Assembly (NCBI GenBank): GCA_002428215.1 | Contig: DIUI01000130.1 | Coordinates: forward strand, 1-9,503 | Reading direction: 5' to 3' | Origin: Prolixibacteraceae bacterium UBA6162 | GTDB taxonomy: Bacteria; Bacteroidota; Bacteroidia; Bacteroidales; Prolixibacteraceae | Length of the DNA: 9,503 bases | Part shown: positions 1 through 8,152 of the stretch, one piece after another | Layout of the letters: each line of letters opens with the position of its first letter | Numbering within the stretch: position 1 is the first letter of the stretch | Program-made: the position numbers and the translations under genes | The notes under the pieces: generated by a model | What the model was told of the DNA's origin: nothing | Databases searched by the model: none | The model's input: the letters and a program-made list of their open reading frames with translations, nothing else

Positions 1-653
1 CGCAGCCCTATGTACTCTCGGTTGATTTTATCGACAAGGAAGAAGCAGCTGCTCAGCTGGCGACAGAACTTGGCGAAGACTTCGTGGGCTTTTTAGGGTA
101 TAACCCACTGTTCGATGCCATGGAAATTAAACTAAACTCTGATTGGACGCATCCAGACAGCCTCTATATTCTGGAAAGCCGGCTAACTGAATTTCCCCAG
201 GTTAAGGAGGTCTTTTATCAGAAAAGCCTGGTATCAGTCATCAACGAAAATGTCCGGAAACTTGGAATCTTTTTGCTGATCTTCAGTGCACTTATGATTT
301 TTGTATTTACGGTCCTGATCAACAATACCATCCGGATTTCGATGTACGCTCAGCGATTCATCATCAACAATATGCTGTTGGTGGGTGCTACCCACAGATT
401 TGTGCGGCGTCCTTTTGTCAGGAAAAGCCTTATGTTTGGATTCTATGGGGGTCTGACAGCCAATCTTTTGCTTGGAGCGCTCATGTTAACCTATAAAAAA
501 GAGCTTAGCGGAGTGATTAATCAGGAAGACATCATAGTGCTCGGTATAGTGGTGGCAACTGTGTTTGCTGCCGGTTTTATAATAACATGGATATCGACCC
601 GTCTTGCAGTTAACCGTTTTCTTCGAATGCGGTTTGAAGATTTGTTTTACTAA
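1..653 (+). CDS. ftsX: Cell division protein FtsX, C-terminal part (5' end outside window)
   Basis: FtsX is the inner-membrane half of the FtsEX ABC-type complex, which couples the divisome to peptidoglycan hydrolase activation. The frame is open from base 3 to a TAA stop at 651-653, giving 216 visible residues; the start lies upstream of the window, so the GTG at 84 is only an internal codon. The visible N-terminal part is a hydrophilic extracytoplasmic domain (VSVINENVRKLG marks its end). Three membrane segments follow: LGIFLLIFSALMIFVFTVLI, one around FGFYGGLTANLLLGALML, and IIVLGIVVATVFAAGFIITW. This matches the C-terminal FtsX permease fold, whose usual size is about 290 residues. A short 33-base gap separates it from the DUF3098 gene. 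The assignment rests on topology and on the conserved Bacteroidota neighbourhood (DUF3098, uppP), so the family call is strong but is made from a partial protein. Confidence 0.87.
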   Translation, partial: QPYVLSVDFIDKEEAAAQLATELGEDFVGFLGYNPLFDAMEIKLNSDWTHPDSLYILESRLTEFPQVKEVFYQKSLVSVINENVRKLGIFLLIFSALMIFVFTVLINNTIRISMYAQRFIINNMLLVGATHRFVRRPFVRKSLMFGFYGGLTANLLLGALMLTYKKELSGVINQEDIIVLGIVVATVFAAGFIITWISTRLAVNRFLRMRFEDLFY

Positions 654-666
654 AATTCTATCTTTG
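633..666 (+). promoter_or_regulatory. Possible Bacteroidota-type promoter at the end of ftsX
   Basis: TATCTTTG at 659-666 fits the Bacteroidota -7 element TAnnTTTG exactly, and a TTTG lies at 633-636. The spacer is 22 bases, slightly longer than the usual 19-21. Transcription would start near 673, about 14 bases before the ATG of the next gene at 687. It would allow the DUF3098-uppP-truB-queA genes to be expressed separately from ftsX. The elements overlap the ftsX coding end, so chance matches are possible. Confidence 0.35.
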
Positions 667-686
667 GCCTTCACAATATTTTTACA

Positions 687-947
687 ATGGCATTAAAAGG
701 CAATCCAGCAAACGATAATCCAAAGTTCCCGCTTGGACCGAAAAACTATCGGCTCATGGCCATAGGCGTAGTAATCATTCTGGTTGGGTTTATTCTCCTG
801 GCAGGGGGAGGCAGCGAAGACCCAGAAGTATTTAACGAAGAAATTTTCAATTTCAGAAGAATTACACTGGCGCCAATGGTTCTGCTGTTTGGATTTATGT
901 TTCAGATTTATGCCATTATGAAGAGGTTCCCAATCGACAACCCTTAA
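687..947 (+). CDS. DUF3098 family small membrane protein
   Basis: This 86-residue protein has two predicted membrane helices, about residues 23-40 (a run rich in I, V, L and G ending in AGGG) and about 60-77 (LAPMVLLFGFMFQIYAIM). They are joined by an acidic loop (GSEDPEVFNEEIFN). The N-terminus is hydrophilic and contains a proline- and asparagine-rich stretch followed by FPLGPKNYRLM. This architecture, and the place between ftsX and uppP, match the Bacteroidota family DUF3098, whose function is unknown. The ATG at 687 is the natural start: it follows ftsX by 33 bases, and an AT-rich stretch without a Shine-Dalgarno sequence precedes it, which is normal in this phylum. The stop is 10 bases before uppP. 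Its constant company with ftsX suggests a role at the division site or in envelope assembly, but that is inference. Confidence 0.85.
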   Translation: MALKGNPANDNPKFPLGPKNYRLMAIGVVIILVGFILLAGGGSEDPEVFNEEIFNFRRITLAPMVLLFGFMFQIYAIMKRFPIDNP

Positions 948-957
948 GCTCTGCCAA

Positions 958-1743
958 ATGAATGAACTGCAGGCATTGCTTCTTGGCCTGATTCAGGGAT
1001 TAACCGAATTTCTGCCGGTTAGCTCAAGCGGACATCTCGAACTTGCCAGTCACCTCCTTGGTGTAACCAATGCAGAAAACCTGACCTTCACAGTTACGGT
1101 TCATGCCGCCACCGTTCTAAGCACGCTTATTGTTTTCCGGCGTGATATTCTTCAAATCATTGTTGGAGTCATGCAATTTAAATGGAACGATGAATTGCGC
1201 TATATGCTCCTGCTTCTGCTCTCGGCCATACCGGTGGCCATAGTGGGTCTTTTCTTTCGTGATGAAGCAGAGCTGCTCTTCACCGGGAATCTCAAACTCG
1301 TAGGGGGCAGTTTATTGATTACTGCAAGCCTGCTCGCATTTGCACATTTCTTTAAACGGGAGCATGGCCGGCAAATCACCTGGAAACATAGCCTTATTAT
1401 TGGATTGGCTCAGGCAATTGCAATCATACCGGGAATATCACGCAGCGGTGCAACCATCTCCACGGGTATTCTTCTGGGGAACAAACGAAGTGATATGGCC
1501 CGCTTCTCCTTTTTAATGGTGCTGATTCCTATTCTCGGAGCAACCTCTCTTGACATCATCAAGGGCGATTTTAACAACGATGCAGTTGTTGGTACAGGAG
1601 CGCTTATTGCAGGGTTTACAAGTGCTTTTATCTCGGGACTGCTGGCTTGTAGGCTAATGATCAAATTGGTAAGCCGGGGAAACTTGATTTATTTTGCACT
1701 ATATTGCCTCATTATAGCGGTTATTGCTATCTTTGCAGGCTGA
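958..1743 (+). CDS. uppP: Undecaprenyl-diphosphatase (UppP/BacA)
   Basis: UppP is an integral membrane phosphatase that converts undecaprenyl diphosphate to undecaprenyl phosphate, recycling the lipid carrier used for peptidoglycan and other surface glycans; its overexpression gives bacitracin resistance in other bacteria. The 261-residue length is typical. The first family signature, (E/Q)xxxE, is seen as Q13-G-L-T-E17 followed by FLPVSSSGH with His26. The second signature, PGISRSGAT, lies at residues 158-166 and carries the conserved Arg162. Multiple hydrophobic segments run through the whole chain, for example residues 82-100, 114-132 and 243-259. The ATG at 958 sits 10 bases after the DUF3098 stop, and the motif follows at the expected distance from it. 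Both catalytic motifs are intact, so the enzyme should be active. Confidence 0.96.
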   Translation: MNELQALLLGLIQGLTEFLPVSSSGHLELASHLLGVTNAENLTFTVTVHAATVLSTLIVFRRDILQIIVGVMQFKWNDELRYMLLLLLSAIPVAIVGLFFRDEAELLFTGNLKLVGGSLLITASLLAFAHFFKREHGRQITWKHSLIIGLAQAIAIIPGISRSGATISTGILLGNKRSDMARFSFLMVLIPILGATSLDIIKGDFNNDAVVGTGALIAGFTSAFISGLLACRLMIKLVSRGNLIYFALYCLIIAVIAIFAG

Positions 1744-1777
1744 AAATCAAGGAAGACAGAACCCATTCATCATCTAC

Positions 1778-2539
1778 ATGTCGCAACATACAGGTTTGAC
1801 GGTATCCCAGAGGTTTACCGAAGGGCAGATACTTTTGTTGAAAAAACCCTACGGTTGGACATCTTTCGATCTGGTCCGCAAAGTCAGGAATCTCCTCTCG
1901 CGCCAACTCGGTGTTAAAAAACTGAAAGTAGGTCACGCCGGAACGCTCGACCCACTGGCTACCGGACTCATGCTGCTATGCACAGGTAAGGCTACCAAAA
2001 TGATTGAAGAGTTGCAGGATGGTGAAAAAGATTACCGTGCCATTCTTCAATTGGGCGCAACCACACCATCGTTTGACCTGGAAACCCAAATTGATCAGAA
2101 TTTCCCTACCGATCATATTACTTTTGAAATGGTTAAAGCCACTATTGGAGGGTTTGTAGGAGAAACAGAACAGGTACCTCCCCTCTTTTCTGCTATCAAA
2201 ATTGAAGGCAAGAGGGCCTATGAGCATGCCCGCAAGGGAGAACATCGCGAACTGAAACCACGGACAGTTGTTATCCGTAATATCGACATTGCTGAATTTA
2301 GTCAAACCCAACTTAAACTAACCATAACCTGCGGTAAAGGAACCTACATAAGGTCGTTGGCAAGAGACATAGGAATATCCCTCGGCTCAGGCGCCTACCT
2401 TTCTGCCCTCGAACGCACACGAATAGGACCCTACCACCTCGACAACGCACGCACCCCAGCCGAATTCGAAGAATTTCTTCAAAATGAAGTAGTAGAGGCC
2501 AAGAATGTAATTGAATCAATGGACGTTAACATTAAATAG
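1778..2539 (+). CDS. truB: tRNA pseudouridine-55 synthase TruB
   Basis: TruB isomerises uridine 55 in the T-loop of most elongator tRNAs to pseudouridine, in the cytoplasm. The catalytic motif [12 protein letters not shown] is present, with the nucleophile Asp58 in a 253-residue protein numbered from the ATG at 1778. Before it comes the conserved [11 protein letters not shown] (residues 23-33). Later motifs are [21 protein letters not shown] and the RNA-binding-site stretch [15 protein letters not shown], all typical of the family. The frame is open further upstream to a TTG at 1724 that overlaps the end of uppP. The extra 18 residues do not resemble TruB N-termini, so the ATG 34 bases after uppP is preferred. 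The gene ends 8 bases before queA and is probably co-transcribed with it, pairing two tRNA-modifying enzymes. Confidence 0.95.
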   Translation: MSQHTGLTVSQRFTEGQILLLKKPYGWTSFDLVRKVRNLLSRQLGVKKLKVGHAGTLDPLATGLMLLCTGKATKMIEELQDGEKDYRAILQLGATTPSFDLETQIDQNFPTDHITFEMVKATIGGFVGETEQVPPLFSAIKIEGKRAYEHARKGEHRELKPRTVVIRNIDIAEFSQTQLKLTITCGKGTYIRSLARDIGISLGSGAYLSALERTRIGPYHLDNARTPAEFEEFLQNEVVEAKNVIESMDVNIK

Positions 2540-2547
2540 TACGCAAT

Positions 2548-3606
2548 ATGGCAGAAATGAAATTATCGAAATTCAAGTATAAGCTTCCGGAAGAAAGAAT
2601 TGCATTGCACCCATCTGAGAACCGCGATGAATCGAAGCTTATGGTTATAAACCGGGCAACCGGTAAAATTGAGCATCGGTTATTCAAAGATCTGCTCGAT
2701 TATTTCGAACATGATGACCTGCTGATTTTTAACGATACCAAAGTGTTTCCGGCACGCCTTTATGGCAATAAGGAAAAAACCGGTGCCGAAATCGAGGTCT
2801 TTCTATTACGCGAACTCAATCGTGAACAGCGGCTTTGGGATGTACTGGTAGACCCGGCGCGAAAAATCAGAATTGGCAACAAACTCTATTTTGGTGAAAA
2901 CGATGTTCTGGTTGCTGAAGTTATCGACAATACCACCTCGCGGGGTCGTACGCTGCGCTTTTTATTCGACGGCAATTACGATGAGTTTAAACAAACCCTA
3001 TACAGCCTAGGAGAAACGCCACTGCCCAAATTTATAAACCGTCCGGTACAGCCCGAGGACAAGGAGCGATACCAAACCATATTTGCCCGCCGCGAAGGAG
3101 CTGTGGCTGCGCCTACCGCAGGCCTCCATTTTAGTCGGGAACTGCTCAAAAGACTTGAAATTAAAGGCGTAAACTTTTCTTACATCACCTTACACGTAGG
3201 GCTGGGCAACTTCCGCAATGTTGATGTAGAGGACCTTACCAAGCATAAAATGGATTCAGAACAAATCTGGATACCTGAAGAGACCTGCGACCAGGTGAAT
3301 CTTGCCAAGGACAATAAACGAAATATTTGTGCCGTGGGCACTACGGTTATGCGAACCCTCGAATCGTCGGTATCGACTCAAGGATACGTTAAACCTTTTG
3401 AGGGATGGACCAACAAATTTATTTTCCCTCCCTACGAATTTAGTGTAGCCAACCGTATGATTAGCAATTTCCACCTGCCTTTATCTACCCTGCTCATGAT
3501 GGTATCGGCATTTGCCGGATACGATCTGCTTATGGAGAGCTACAAGGAAGCCATAGCTGCCGAATACCGCTTTGGCACCTATGGCGATGCGATGCTGATT
3601 CTGTAA
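2548..3606 (+). CDS. queA: S-adenosylmethionine:tRNA ribosyltransferase-isomerase QueA
   Basis: QueA transfers and isomerises the ribosyl group of S-adenosylmethionine onto 7-aminomethyl-7-deazaguanine at the wobble position of GUN-anticodon tRNAs, forming epoxyqueuosine, the next-to-last step of queuosine synthesis. The 352-residue length matches the family. Conserved blocks in order are [11 protein letters not shown] (61-71), [20 protein letters not shown] (174-193) with HF directly after, [11 protein letters not shown] (215-225), [11 protein letters not shown] (263-273), [14 protein letters not shown] (305-318) and the C-terminal [13 protein letters not shown] (340-352). No key block is missing. 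The start at 2548 lies 8 bases after truB; a second ATG three codons later (2557) is possible and would change little. The other queuosine genes are not in the window. Confidence 0.97.
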   Translation: MAEMKLSKFKYKLPEERIALHPSENRDESKLMVINRATGKIEHRLFKDLLDYFEHDDLLIFNDTKVFPARLYGNKEKTGAEIEVFLLRELNREQRLWDVLVDPARKIRIGNKLYFGENDVLVAEVIDNTTSRGRTLRFLFDGNYDEFKQTLYSLGETPLPKFINRPVQPEDKERYQTIFARREGAVAAPTAGLHFSRELLKRLEIKGVNFSYITLHVGLGNFRNVDVEDLTKHKMDSEQIWIPEETCDQVNLAKDNKRNICAVGTTVMRTLESSVSTQGYVKPFEGWTNKFIFPPYEFSVANRMISNFHLPLSTLLMMVSAFAGYDLLMESYKEAIAAEYRFGTYGDAMLIL

Positions 3607-3618
3607 CTGTAGCCAGAT

Positions 3619-4530
3619 TTGCAAGACCACATTGACAAAGATTCCACACTGGATTGTCCGGTTTGTCAGGGCAAGTTATTTGACCTGAAATTTAAAACGT
3701 TCGATCATTTTCTCTCCGGAGAGCTTTTTCCGGTATTAGAGTGCCGGAACTGCCGAATGTTGCTTACCGGAAATCTCCCAGGGCCCGAAAGGCTTCCTCT
3801 GTATTACGAATCGAGTGATTATATTTCACATTCCAATACCAGTTCAGGATTGGTTAACCGAATATACCATGCTGCCCGCAGCGTGATGCTCGGATTCAAA
3901 TACCGCATTATCAGAAAAAATCTGGCCCTTAGCAGTGGAAGCATTCTGGACATTGGAGCAGGAACAGGACATTTCCTCCACCATATGCAAACCAGAGGCT
4001 GGAAAATTTCAGGAATCGAGCCGGGAGAAAATGCGCGCAGTTTCGCATTGAAAACATGGAATATCCCATTGCTCGAAACAGACCGGCTATTTACGCTGTC
4101 CCAAGCCAGTTTCGATGCCATAACCCTGTGGCACGTCCTGGAACATCTACCTGATCCTAACCGCTACATTGATGCTGCCGCTCAGCTCCTGAAACCGAAT
4201 GGCAAGCTTTTTATCGCAATTCCTAACCCCGGATCATGGGACGCCAAATGGTATGGCGCTTATTGGGCCGCCTGGGACCTGCCACGCCATGTGGCACACT
4301 ACCACCCTACCCATCTTATACAACTGATGCACAAGCACGGGTTTAAAGTTGACAAGCAGATAGGGATGCCTTTAGATCCTTTTTACATTGCCCAGTTGAG
4401 CGAAAAATACCGCAAATCGAAACTGCGGCTCCTCAGAGGCGGTATAGCAGGTGTCCTTGGATTTATGGCAGGCATCAGAAACCAGAATAAGGCCAGTTCG
4501 ATTATCTATATCTGCTCAAAAGCTCTGTAA
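3619..4530 (+). CDS. Class I SAM-dependent methyltransferase with N-terminal Cys4 zinc-finger-like motif
   Basis: A 303-residue cytoplasmic protein. The N-terminus carries two cysteine pairs, CPVC (residues 13-16) and CRNC (42-45), spaced like a small zinc ribbon. The Rossmann-like methyltransferase core follows: motif I ILDIGAGTGHF (109-119) for SAM binding, an acidic residue Glu134 at the end of the second strand, and FDAITLWHVLEHLPDP (165-180), typical of the Methyltransf_11/23 families. A conserved-looking WDLPRHVAHYHP (219-230) comes later. The substrate is not evident; related proteins act on small molecules, sugars or lipids. The start must be TTG at 3619: an in-frame stop lies just upstream (3610-3612) and the first ATG (Met47) would remove both cysteine pairs. 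It begins 12 bases after queA, so it is the last gene of the operon, a position that could suggest a tRNA- or cofactor-related substrate, but this is unproven. Confidence 0.85.
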   Translation: MQDHIDKDSTLDCPVCQGKLFDLKFKTFDHFLSGELFPVLECRNCRMLLTGNLPGPERLPLYYESSDYISHSNTSSGLVNRIYHAARSVMLGFKYRIIRKNLALSSGSILDIGAGTGHFLHHMQTRGWKISGIEPGENARSFALKTWNIPLLETDRLFTLSQASFDAITLWHVLEHLPDPNRYIDAAAQLLKPNGKLFIAIPNPGSWDAKWYGAYWAAWDLPRHVAHYHPTHLIQLMHKHGFKVDKQIGMPLDPFYIAQLSEKYRKSKLRLLRGGIAGVLGFMAGIRNQNKASSIIYICSKAL

Positions 4531-4574
4531 ATTCAGCTGTTGATTGAAGTTCGAATGGTCTTGAATTCACATCT

Positions 4575-4606
4575 AAAAAAAAAGCTGCCCCAAAACTGGA
4601 GCAGCT
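4575..4606 (-). terminator. Rho-independent terminator of secDF, convergent junction
   Basis: A hairpin is formed by arms 4583-4592 and 4597-4606 (AGCTGCCCCA against TGGAGCAGCT, one C/A mismatch, four-base loop). Read on the - strand it is followed by nine T (the A run at 4575-4583), the classic terminator form, about 26 bases after the secDF stop. On the + strand the hairpin is followed only by AATTATT, so it could at best terminate the opposing operon weakly. Confidence 0.8.
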
Positions 4607-4631
4607 AATTATTCAATATTTTGTAAGCAGG

Positions 4632-7600
4632 TTACTTGTTCTTTCTCAAAAGAGCCCTCGCAGCGCGCTGCTGTACATCAAAAACTATGGGCGTAGCCAC
4701 AAATATTGATGAGTAGGTTCCTACCACAACACCCACCAGCAAAGCAAACGTAAAGCCCCGTATGGTTGCTCCGCCAAATAGGAATATGGCCAGAAGTACT
4801 ACAAAGGTAGAGAGCGAAGTACTAAAGGTACGGCGCAGTGTACTGTTGATAGCCTGGTCCATAGTCGTTTGGGTTTCCCGTTTGGGATTAAGGTGCAGGA
4901 ATTCCCGGATTCGGTCAAATACCACTACGGTATCGTTAATGGAGTATCCCATCACCGTAAGAATCGCAGCAATAAATGCCTGATCTATTTCGAGCGAAAA
5001 TGGCAGAATAGAATAAAGCAAAGAGAATATACCCAAAGTAATAATGGTATCATGCGTTAAGGCTGCTACAGCTCCCAAACCATACTGCCAGTTGCGGAAA
5101 CGCACCAAAATATACAGGAAGATAATTACCAGGGAGAATATGATCGCAATTATTGCATCACGCTGAATGTCGTATGAAATGGTTGGACCAACTTTTTGTG
5201 AACTGAGTCGGTGTATGGCAGAGAAATCTGCAAATGATGCACTTCCCAAGAATCCTCCATCTTTAAGTCCATTATAAAGCAGTTGTTCTACCTCATTGTC
5301 AACGTTATCACTCATATCATCGACCTTGTAGGTGGTAGTAATACGCACCTGATCGTTTCCACCAAAAGTTTTAACTTCGGGAGAAACACCAAAGGCTCCG
5401 GTAAGCGACTGTTGCACATCGGCCACCCGTACTTCATTGTCGAAACGTACCACATAGGTGCGTCCGCCTTTAAAGTCGATGCCCAAATTGAATCCGCGCA
5501 CAGCAATTGAAAGCAATGAGATTACTATCAAACTGGCAGAAATTATGTAGGCAACCTTGCGCTTGTCGAGGAAACGAATATGGGTATTTTGCAACCAATT
5601 CTTGGTGATCTGAGAGGTAAATGTAATCTTACGGTTTTTATTGAGCTGCCATTCAAAGATCAATCGGGTAATGAAAATAGCACTGAATAGTGAGGTAAGA
5701 ATACCAATTACGAGAGTGGTAGCAAAACCTTTGATAGGACCTGAACCAAAGAGATAAAGCACTACCCCGGTAAGCATGGTAGTAAGCTGACCGTCAATGA
5801 TGGCAGAATAGGCATTCTTGTATCCATCGCTGATGGCAAGTCGAATTCCCTTTCCTGCATTCAACTCCTCCTGAACCCTTTCATAAATCAGAACGTTGGC
5901 ATCGACAGACATACCTATGGTAAGCACTATACCGGCAATTCCGGGGAGTGTAAGTACGGCACCCAGCGAAGCCAGAATACCCACTACAAAGAACATGTTG
6001 GCAATTAGCGCCACATTAGCGGTAAGACCAGCCTTCCGGGAATAGAAAAACAGCATATACCCCAACACGATAAGGAAGGCAATCAGGAATGAATAGAGCC
6101 CCGACGAAATAGCCTCGCGACCCAATGAAGGTCCTACAACCTCTTCCTGCATAATACGCGCAGGTGCGGGCATTTTACCCGATTTCAGAATGTTGGCAAG
6201 GTCCTTTGCTTCGTCGATCGATCCCAGTCCAGTGATACTAGACCTACCTCCGGTAATTTCATTCTGAACAGTAGGATACGAACGCACGTATCCGTCGAGC
6301 ACAATGGCAATCGATTTTCCAATATTTTCTTTGGTAAGCCTTGCCCATGTTTTGGCACCTTCGCTGTTCATTGCCATGGCAACTTCAGGACGTCCACCAA
6401 ACTGATCAAAATCCTGACGGGCATCAGTAATTACCTCGCCGGTAAGAGGCGCCTGACCGTCGCGGGTAGACGACTTAAGCGCTAAAAGACGAAAGAAATT
6501 TTCGGCGCCTTCAACCGGATTGGCGGTCCAGCGAAATTGCATATTGCGTGGAAAAATATTGCGAATCTGATCCCGGTAAAGTATACCATTAATCGCTGCT
6601 GTATCTTTAAAGTGCGCCAGTCCCACAATAGGTCCTGGGAACAGATTGCCCATTTGATCGGTGCTGGGTGAAAGCAGTGCAAACAGAGGAAACTCTTCTC
6701 TGAAGTTTTCCATGTCGCCTAAGCCGTCTGGACCTGCTCCTTCGTTCTGAAGCTCTGCAAGTAGTGAACTAAGTTCCTCTCCCTCCGAAACTTCAGTTTC
6801 TTCTTCAACAACTTCTGCTGCTTCAGTTTCCGGAGCTGCAGTGGAGGTGGAACTAACGCGGTTCAGATTGCGCAACCTTTCGTTGGCTTCCATAAGGAAG
6901 GGATACACTTCCTGATTTTCGTAGGTTTCCCAGAATTCGAGCTGGGCAGTTCCCTGCAACAGGCGCCGCACACGCTCAGGATTATCAACACCAGGAAGTT
7001 CTACCAATATCCGTCCACGGGTTTGCAGCTGCTGAATATTGGGTTGAGCAACTCCAAAACGGTCGATACGGGTACGGAGAATATTAAAGGAGTTGTCGAT
7101 GGCAGCATCGGTTTCGCTGCGTACCACCGAAATTACTTCTGAGTTGGTTGAATTGAATTTTACCCGGTCGCGCAGTTCAAGTGTATTAAAGATGGCCGCC
7201 ATCTGTGCATTGGGGTCGATCTCTTCGAAGGCCTGGGCAAACAGGGTTACAAAGTCCTGCGTACTGTTGCGCTGTAATATCAATGCACGATCGAGCGCTG
7301 CATTGAAGGTAGAGTCGGGATTGTAGTTCGACAAAGCCCTGATTACATCGTAAACGGAAATCTCGAGGGTAACGTTCATACCTCCTTTAAGGTCGAGACC
7401 CAAATTGATTTCAAGCTCCTTCACATCTTTGTATGTGAATTTTTTTAGTCCCAGAAAATTGTATACTACTTCGCCCGAAATAGAGTCGAGGTATACATAC
7501 TCCTTTGCCGGATCGCCTTGTGCATACTCCTTGGCCTGCCGCTCTATCTGATTCGCCTTAAAAGTAAAGGTGAGCTGATAGAAGCAAACCGCTGCAAGCA

Positions 7601-7637
7601 ATAAGGCAAAAGTCAAAATTGCACCTTTGTTTTGCAT
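4632..7637 (-). CDS. secDF: Fused protein translocase subunit SecDF
   Basis: SecDF is the membrane accessory of the SecYEG channel; it uses the proton gradient to pull exported proteins out on the periplasmic side. This 1001-residue protein fuses SecD (about 1-665) and SecF (about 690-1001), as usual in Bacteroidota. SecD features: a first membrane helix (residues 5-23), LGLDLKGGM (79-87), a periplasmic region with RIDRFGVAQPNIQ, and GMSVDANVLIYERVQEEL (575-592) with the proton-pathway Asp579. SecF features: FNLGIDFKGGRTYVVRF (716-732), ALTHDTIITLG with Asp863, and GYSINDTVVVFDRIREF (897-913) with Asp902. A low-complexity acidic insert (about 263-305, rich in S, T, E, A) interrupts the SecD periplasmic part. 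The ATG start is supported by the hydrophobic first helix directly after it. A 92-base leader separates it from the upstream small exported protein. No complete Bacteroidota promoter is evident in that leader (TACATTTA on the - strand at 7670-7677 lacks an upstream TTTG), so read-through from the gene before it is likely. Confidence 0.97.
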   Translation of the reverse strand: MQNKGAILTFALLLAAVCFYQLTFTFKANQIERQAKEYAQGDPAKEYVYLDSISGEVVYNFLGLKKFTYKDVKELEINLGLDLKGGMNVTLEISVYDVIRALSNYNPDSTFNAALDRALILQRNSTQDFVTLFAQAFEEIDPNAQMAAIFNTLELRDRVKFNSTNSEVISVVRSETDAAIDNSFNILRTRIDRFGVAQPNIQQLQTRGRILVELPGVDNPERVRRLLQGTAQLEFWETYENQEVYPFLMEANERLRNLNRVSSTSTAAPETEAAEVVEEETEVSEGEELSSLLAELQNEGAGPDGLGDMENFREEFPLFALLSPSTDQMGNLFPGPIVGLAHFKDTAAINGILYRDQIRNIFPRNMQFRWTANPVEGAENFFRLLALKSSTRDGQAPLTGEVITDARQDFDQFGGRPEVAMAMNSEGAKTWARLTKENIGKSIAIVLDGYVRSYPTVQNEITGGRSSITGLGSIDEAKDLANILKSGKMPAPARIMQEEVVGPSLGREAISSGLYSFLIAFLIVLGYMLFFYSRKAGLTANVALIANMFFVVGILASLGAVLTLPGIAGIVLTIGMSVDANVLIYERVQEELNAGKGIRLAISDGYKNAYSAIIDGQLTTMLTGVVLYLFGSGPIKGFATTLVIGILTSLFSAIFITRLIFEWQLNKNRKITFTSQITKNWLQNTHIRFLDKRKVAYIISASLIVISLLSIAVRGFNLGIDFKGGRTYVVRFDNEVRVADVQQSLTGAFGVSPEVKTFGGNDQVRITTTYKVDDMSDNVDNEVEQLLYNGLKDGGFLGSASFADFSAIHRLSSQKVGPTISYDIQRDAIIAIIFSLVIIFLYILVRFRNWQYGLGAVAALTHDTIITLGIFSLLYSILPFSLEIDQAFIAAILTVMGYSINDTVVVFDRIREFLHLNPKRETQTTMDQAINSTLRRTFSTSLSTFVVLLAIFLFGGATIRGFTFALLVGVVVGTYSSIFVATPIVFDVQQRAARALLRKNK

Positions 7638-7693
7638 GGTTAAAATAAATTAAGTTTTCGTTAATATGTTAAATGTAAATCGACTGAATGGGA

Positions 7694-7713
7694 CTTTCCA
7701 TAAGAAGGGAAAG
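7694..7713 (-). promoter_or_regulatory. Small hairpin in the secDF leader
   Basis: The 92-base region between the upstream small gene and secDF holds a perfect 6-bp inverted repeat, CTTTCC / GGAAAG, with an eight-base loop. Read in the direction of secDF transcription, no T run follows it, so it is not a terminator. It could be an mRNA structure affecting secDF translation or stability, or chance. The rest of the leader up to the ATG is very AT-rich. Confidence 0.3.
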
Positions 7714-7729
7714 CAATGTTAGGAAGAAA

Positions 7730-8131
7730 TTAAACGACAGGGGGTATATCGTCGGGACTACCAAAATGGTAATATCTGAAGGCCGAAAGATGGCGCAGCA
7801 GTATCGTTTGGGGGACATCGGCAGTTTCGGCCTTACATGTGTGGTAAGCGCGGGCAGTTTGATGCTGAATAAGTTTTTGCGTAATCTCGTTCTGAAGTGA
7901 TTTCCTGGCAACAGGCTTTTGAACCGGCACCTTAATGGAATATCCACCCGGAGGATTGCAGAAATAGGTGGTGGTTGCCGAATTGGAATCCTCCTCACCC
8001 TGTTCATCGGCCAATTTGATGTCGGCAATTTCGCTGCGGGAAGCATCAAAAACCCAAGCACCTGCTGTTAGGAGAGTAAAAAACAGTATATGCACTGCCA
8101 GTTTTCGGGATATGTAGGAAAATATCTTCAC
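7730..8131 (-). CDS. Unrecognised small exported or membrane-anchored protein upstream of secDF
   Basis: I do not recognise this 133-residue protein. It begins with a basic segment (VKIFSYISRK), then a hydrophobic stretch at about 11-28, then AGA at 23-25, a possible signal peptidase I site; it is therefore either secreted or anchored by one helix. The remainder is hydrophilic: an acidic linker (DEQGEEDS, 42-49), Cys58 in TTTYFCNPPGG, Cys99 in AYHTCKAE, and a C-terminal tail FRYYHFGSPDDIPPVV. There is no methionine codon in the frame, so the start must be GTG at 8131 or the adjacent TTG at 8134. A TTG at 8197 is further upstream but lies above the predicted transcription start. A consensus-like promoter ends 22 bases before the GTG, which supports a real gene. 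Its position directly before secDF, with an export signal and Pro130-Pro131 near the end, resembles secretion-monitor arrest peptides; this is inference only. Confidence 0.68.
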   Translation of the reverse strand: MKIFSYISRKLAVHILFFTLLTAGAWVFDASRSEIADIKLADEQGEEDSNSATTTYFCNPPGGYSIKVPVQKPVARKSLQNEITQKLIQHQTARAYHTCKAETADVPQTILLRHLSAFRYYHFGSPDDIPPVV

Positions 8132-8152
8132 CAAAGCTCTAAATTGCGGTGT

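Noticed and set aside
84..86. GTG at 84 as the start of the first gene
   Set aside because: The frame is open to the window edge and the residues before it continue the FtsX extracytoplasmic domain, so it is an internal valine codon.
1724..1777. Upstream TTG start for truB overlapping the end of uppP
   Set aside because: The extra 18 residues are unlike TruB N-termini, and the ATG at 1778 gives a normal family length and a clean gap after uppP.
7669..8061. A 130-codon open frame on the - strand overlapping the small exported protein
   Set aside because: It shares most of its length with the other frame. Its translation is rich in Arg, Pro and Leu without domain-like order, while the competing frame has a promoter, an export signal and a plausible tail.
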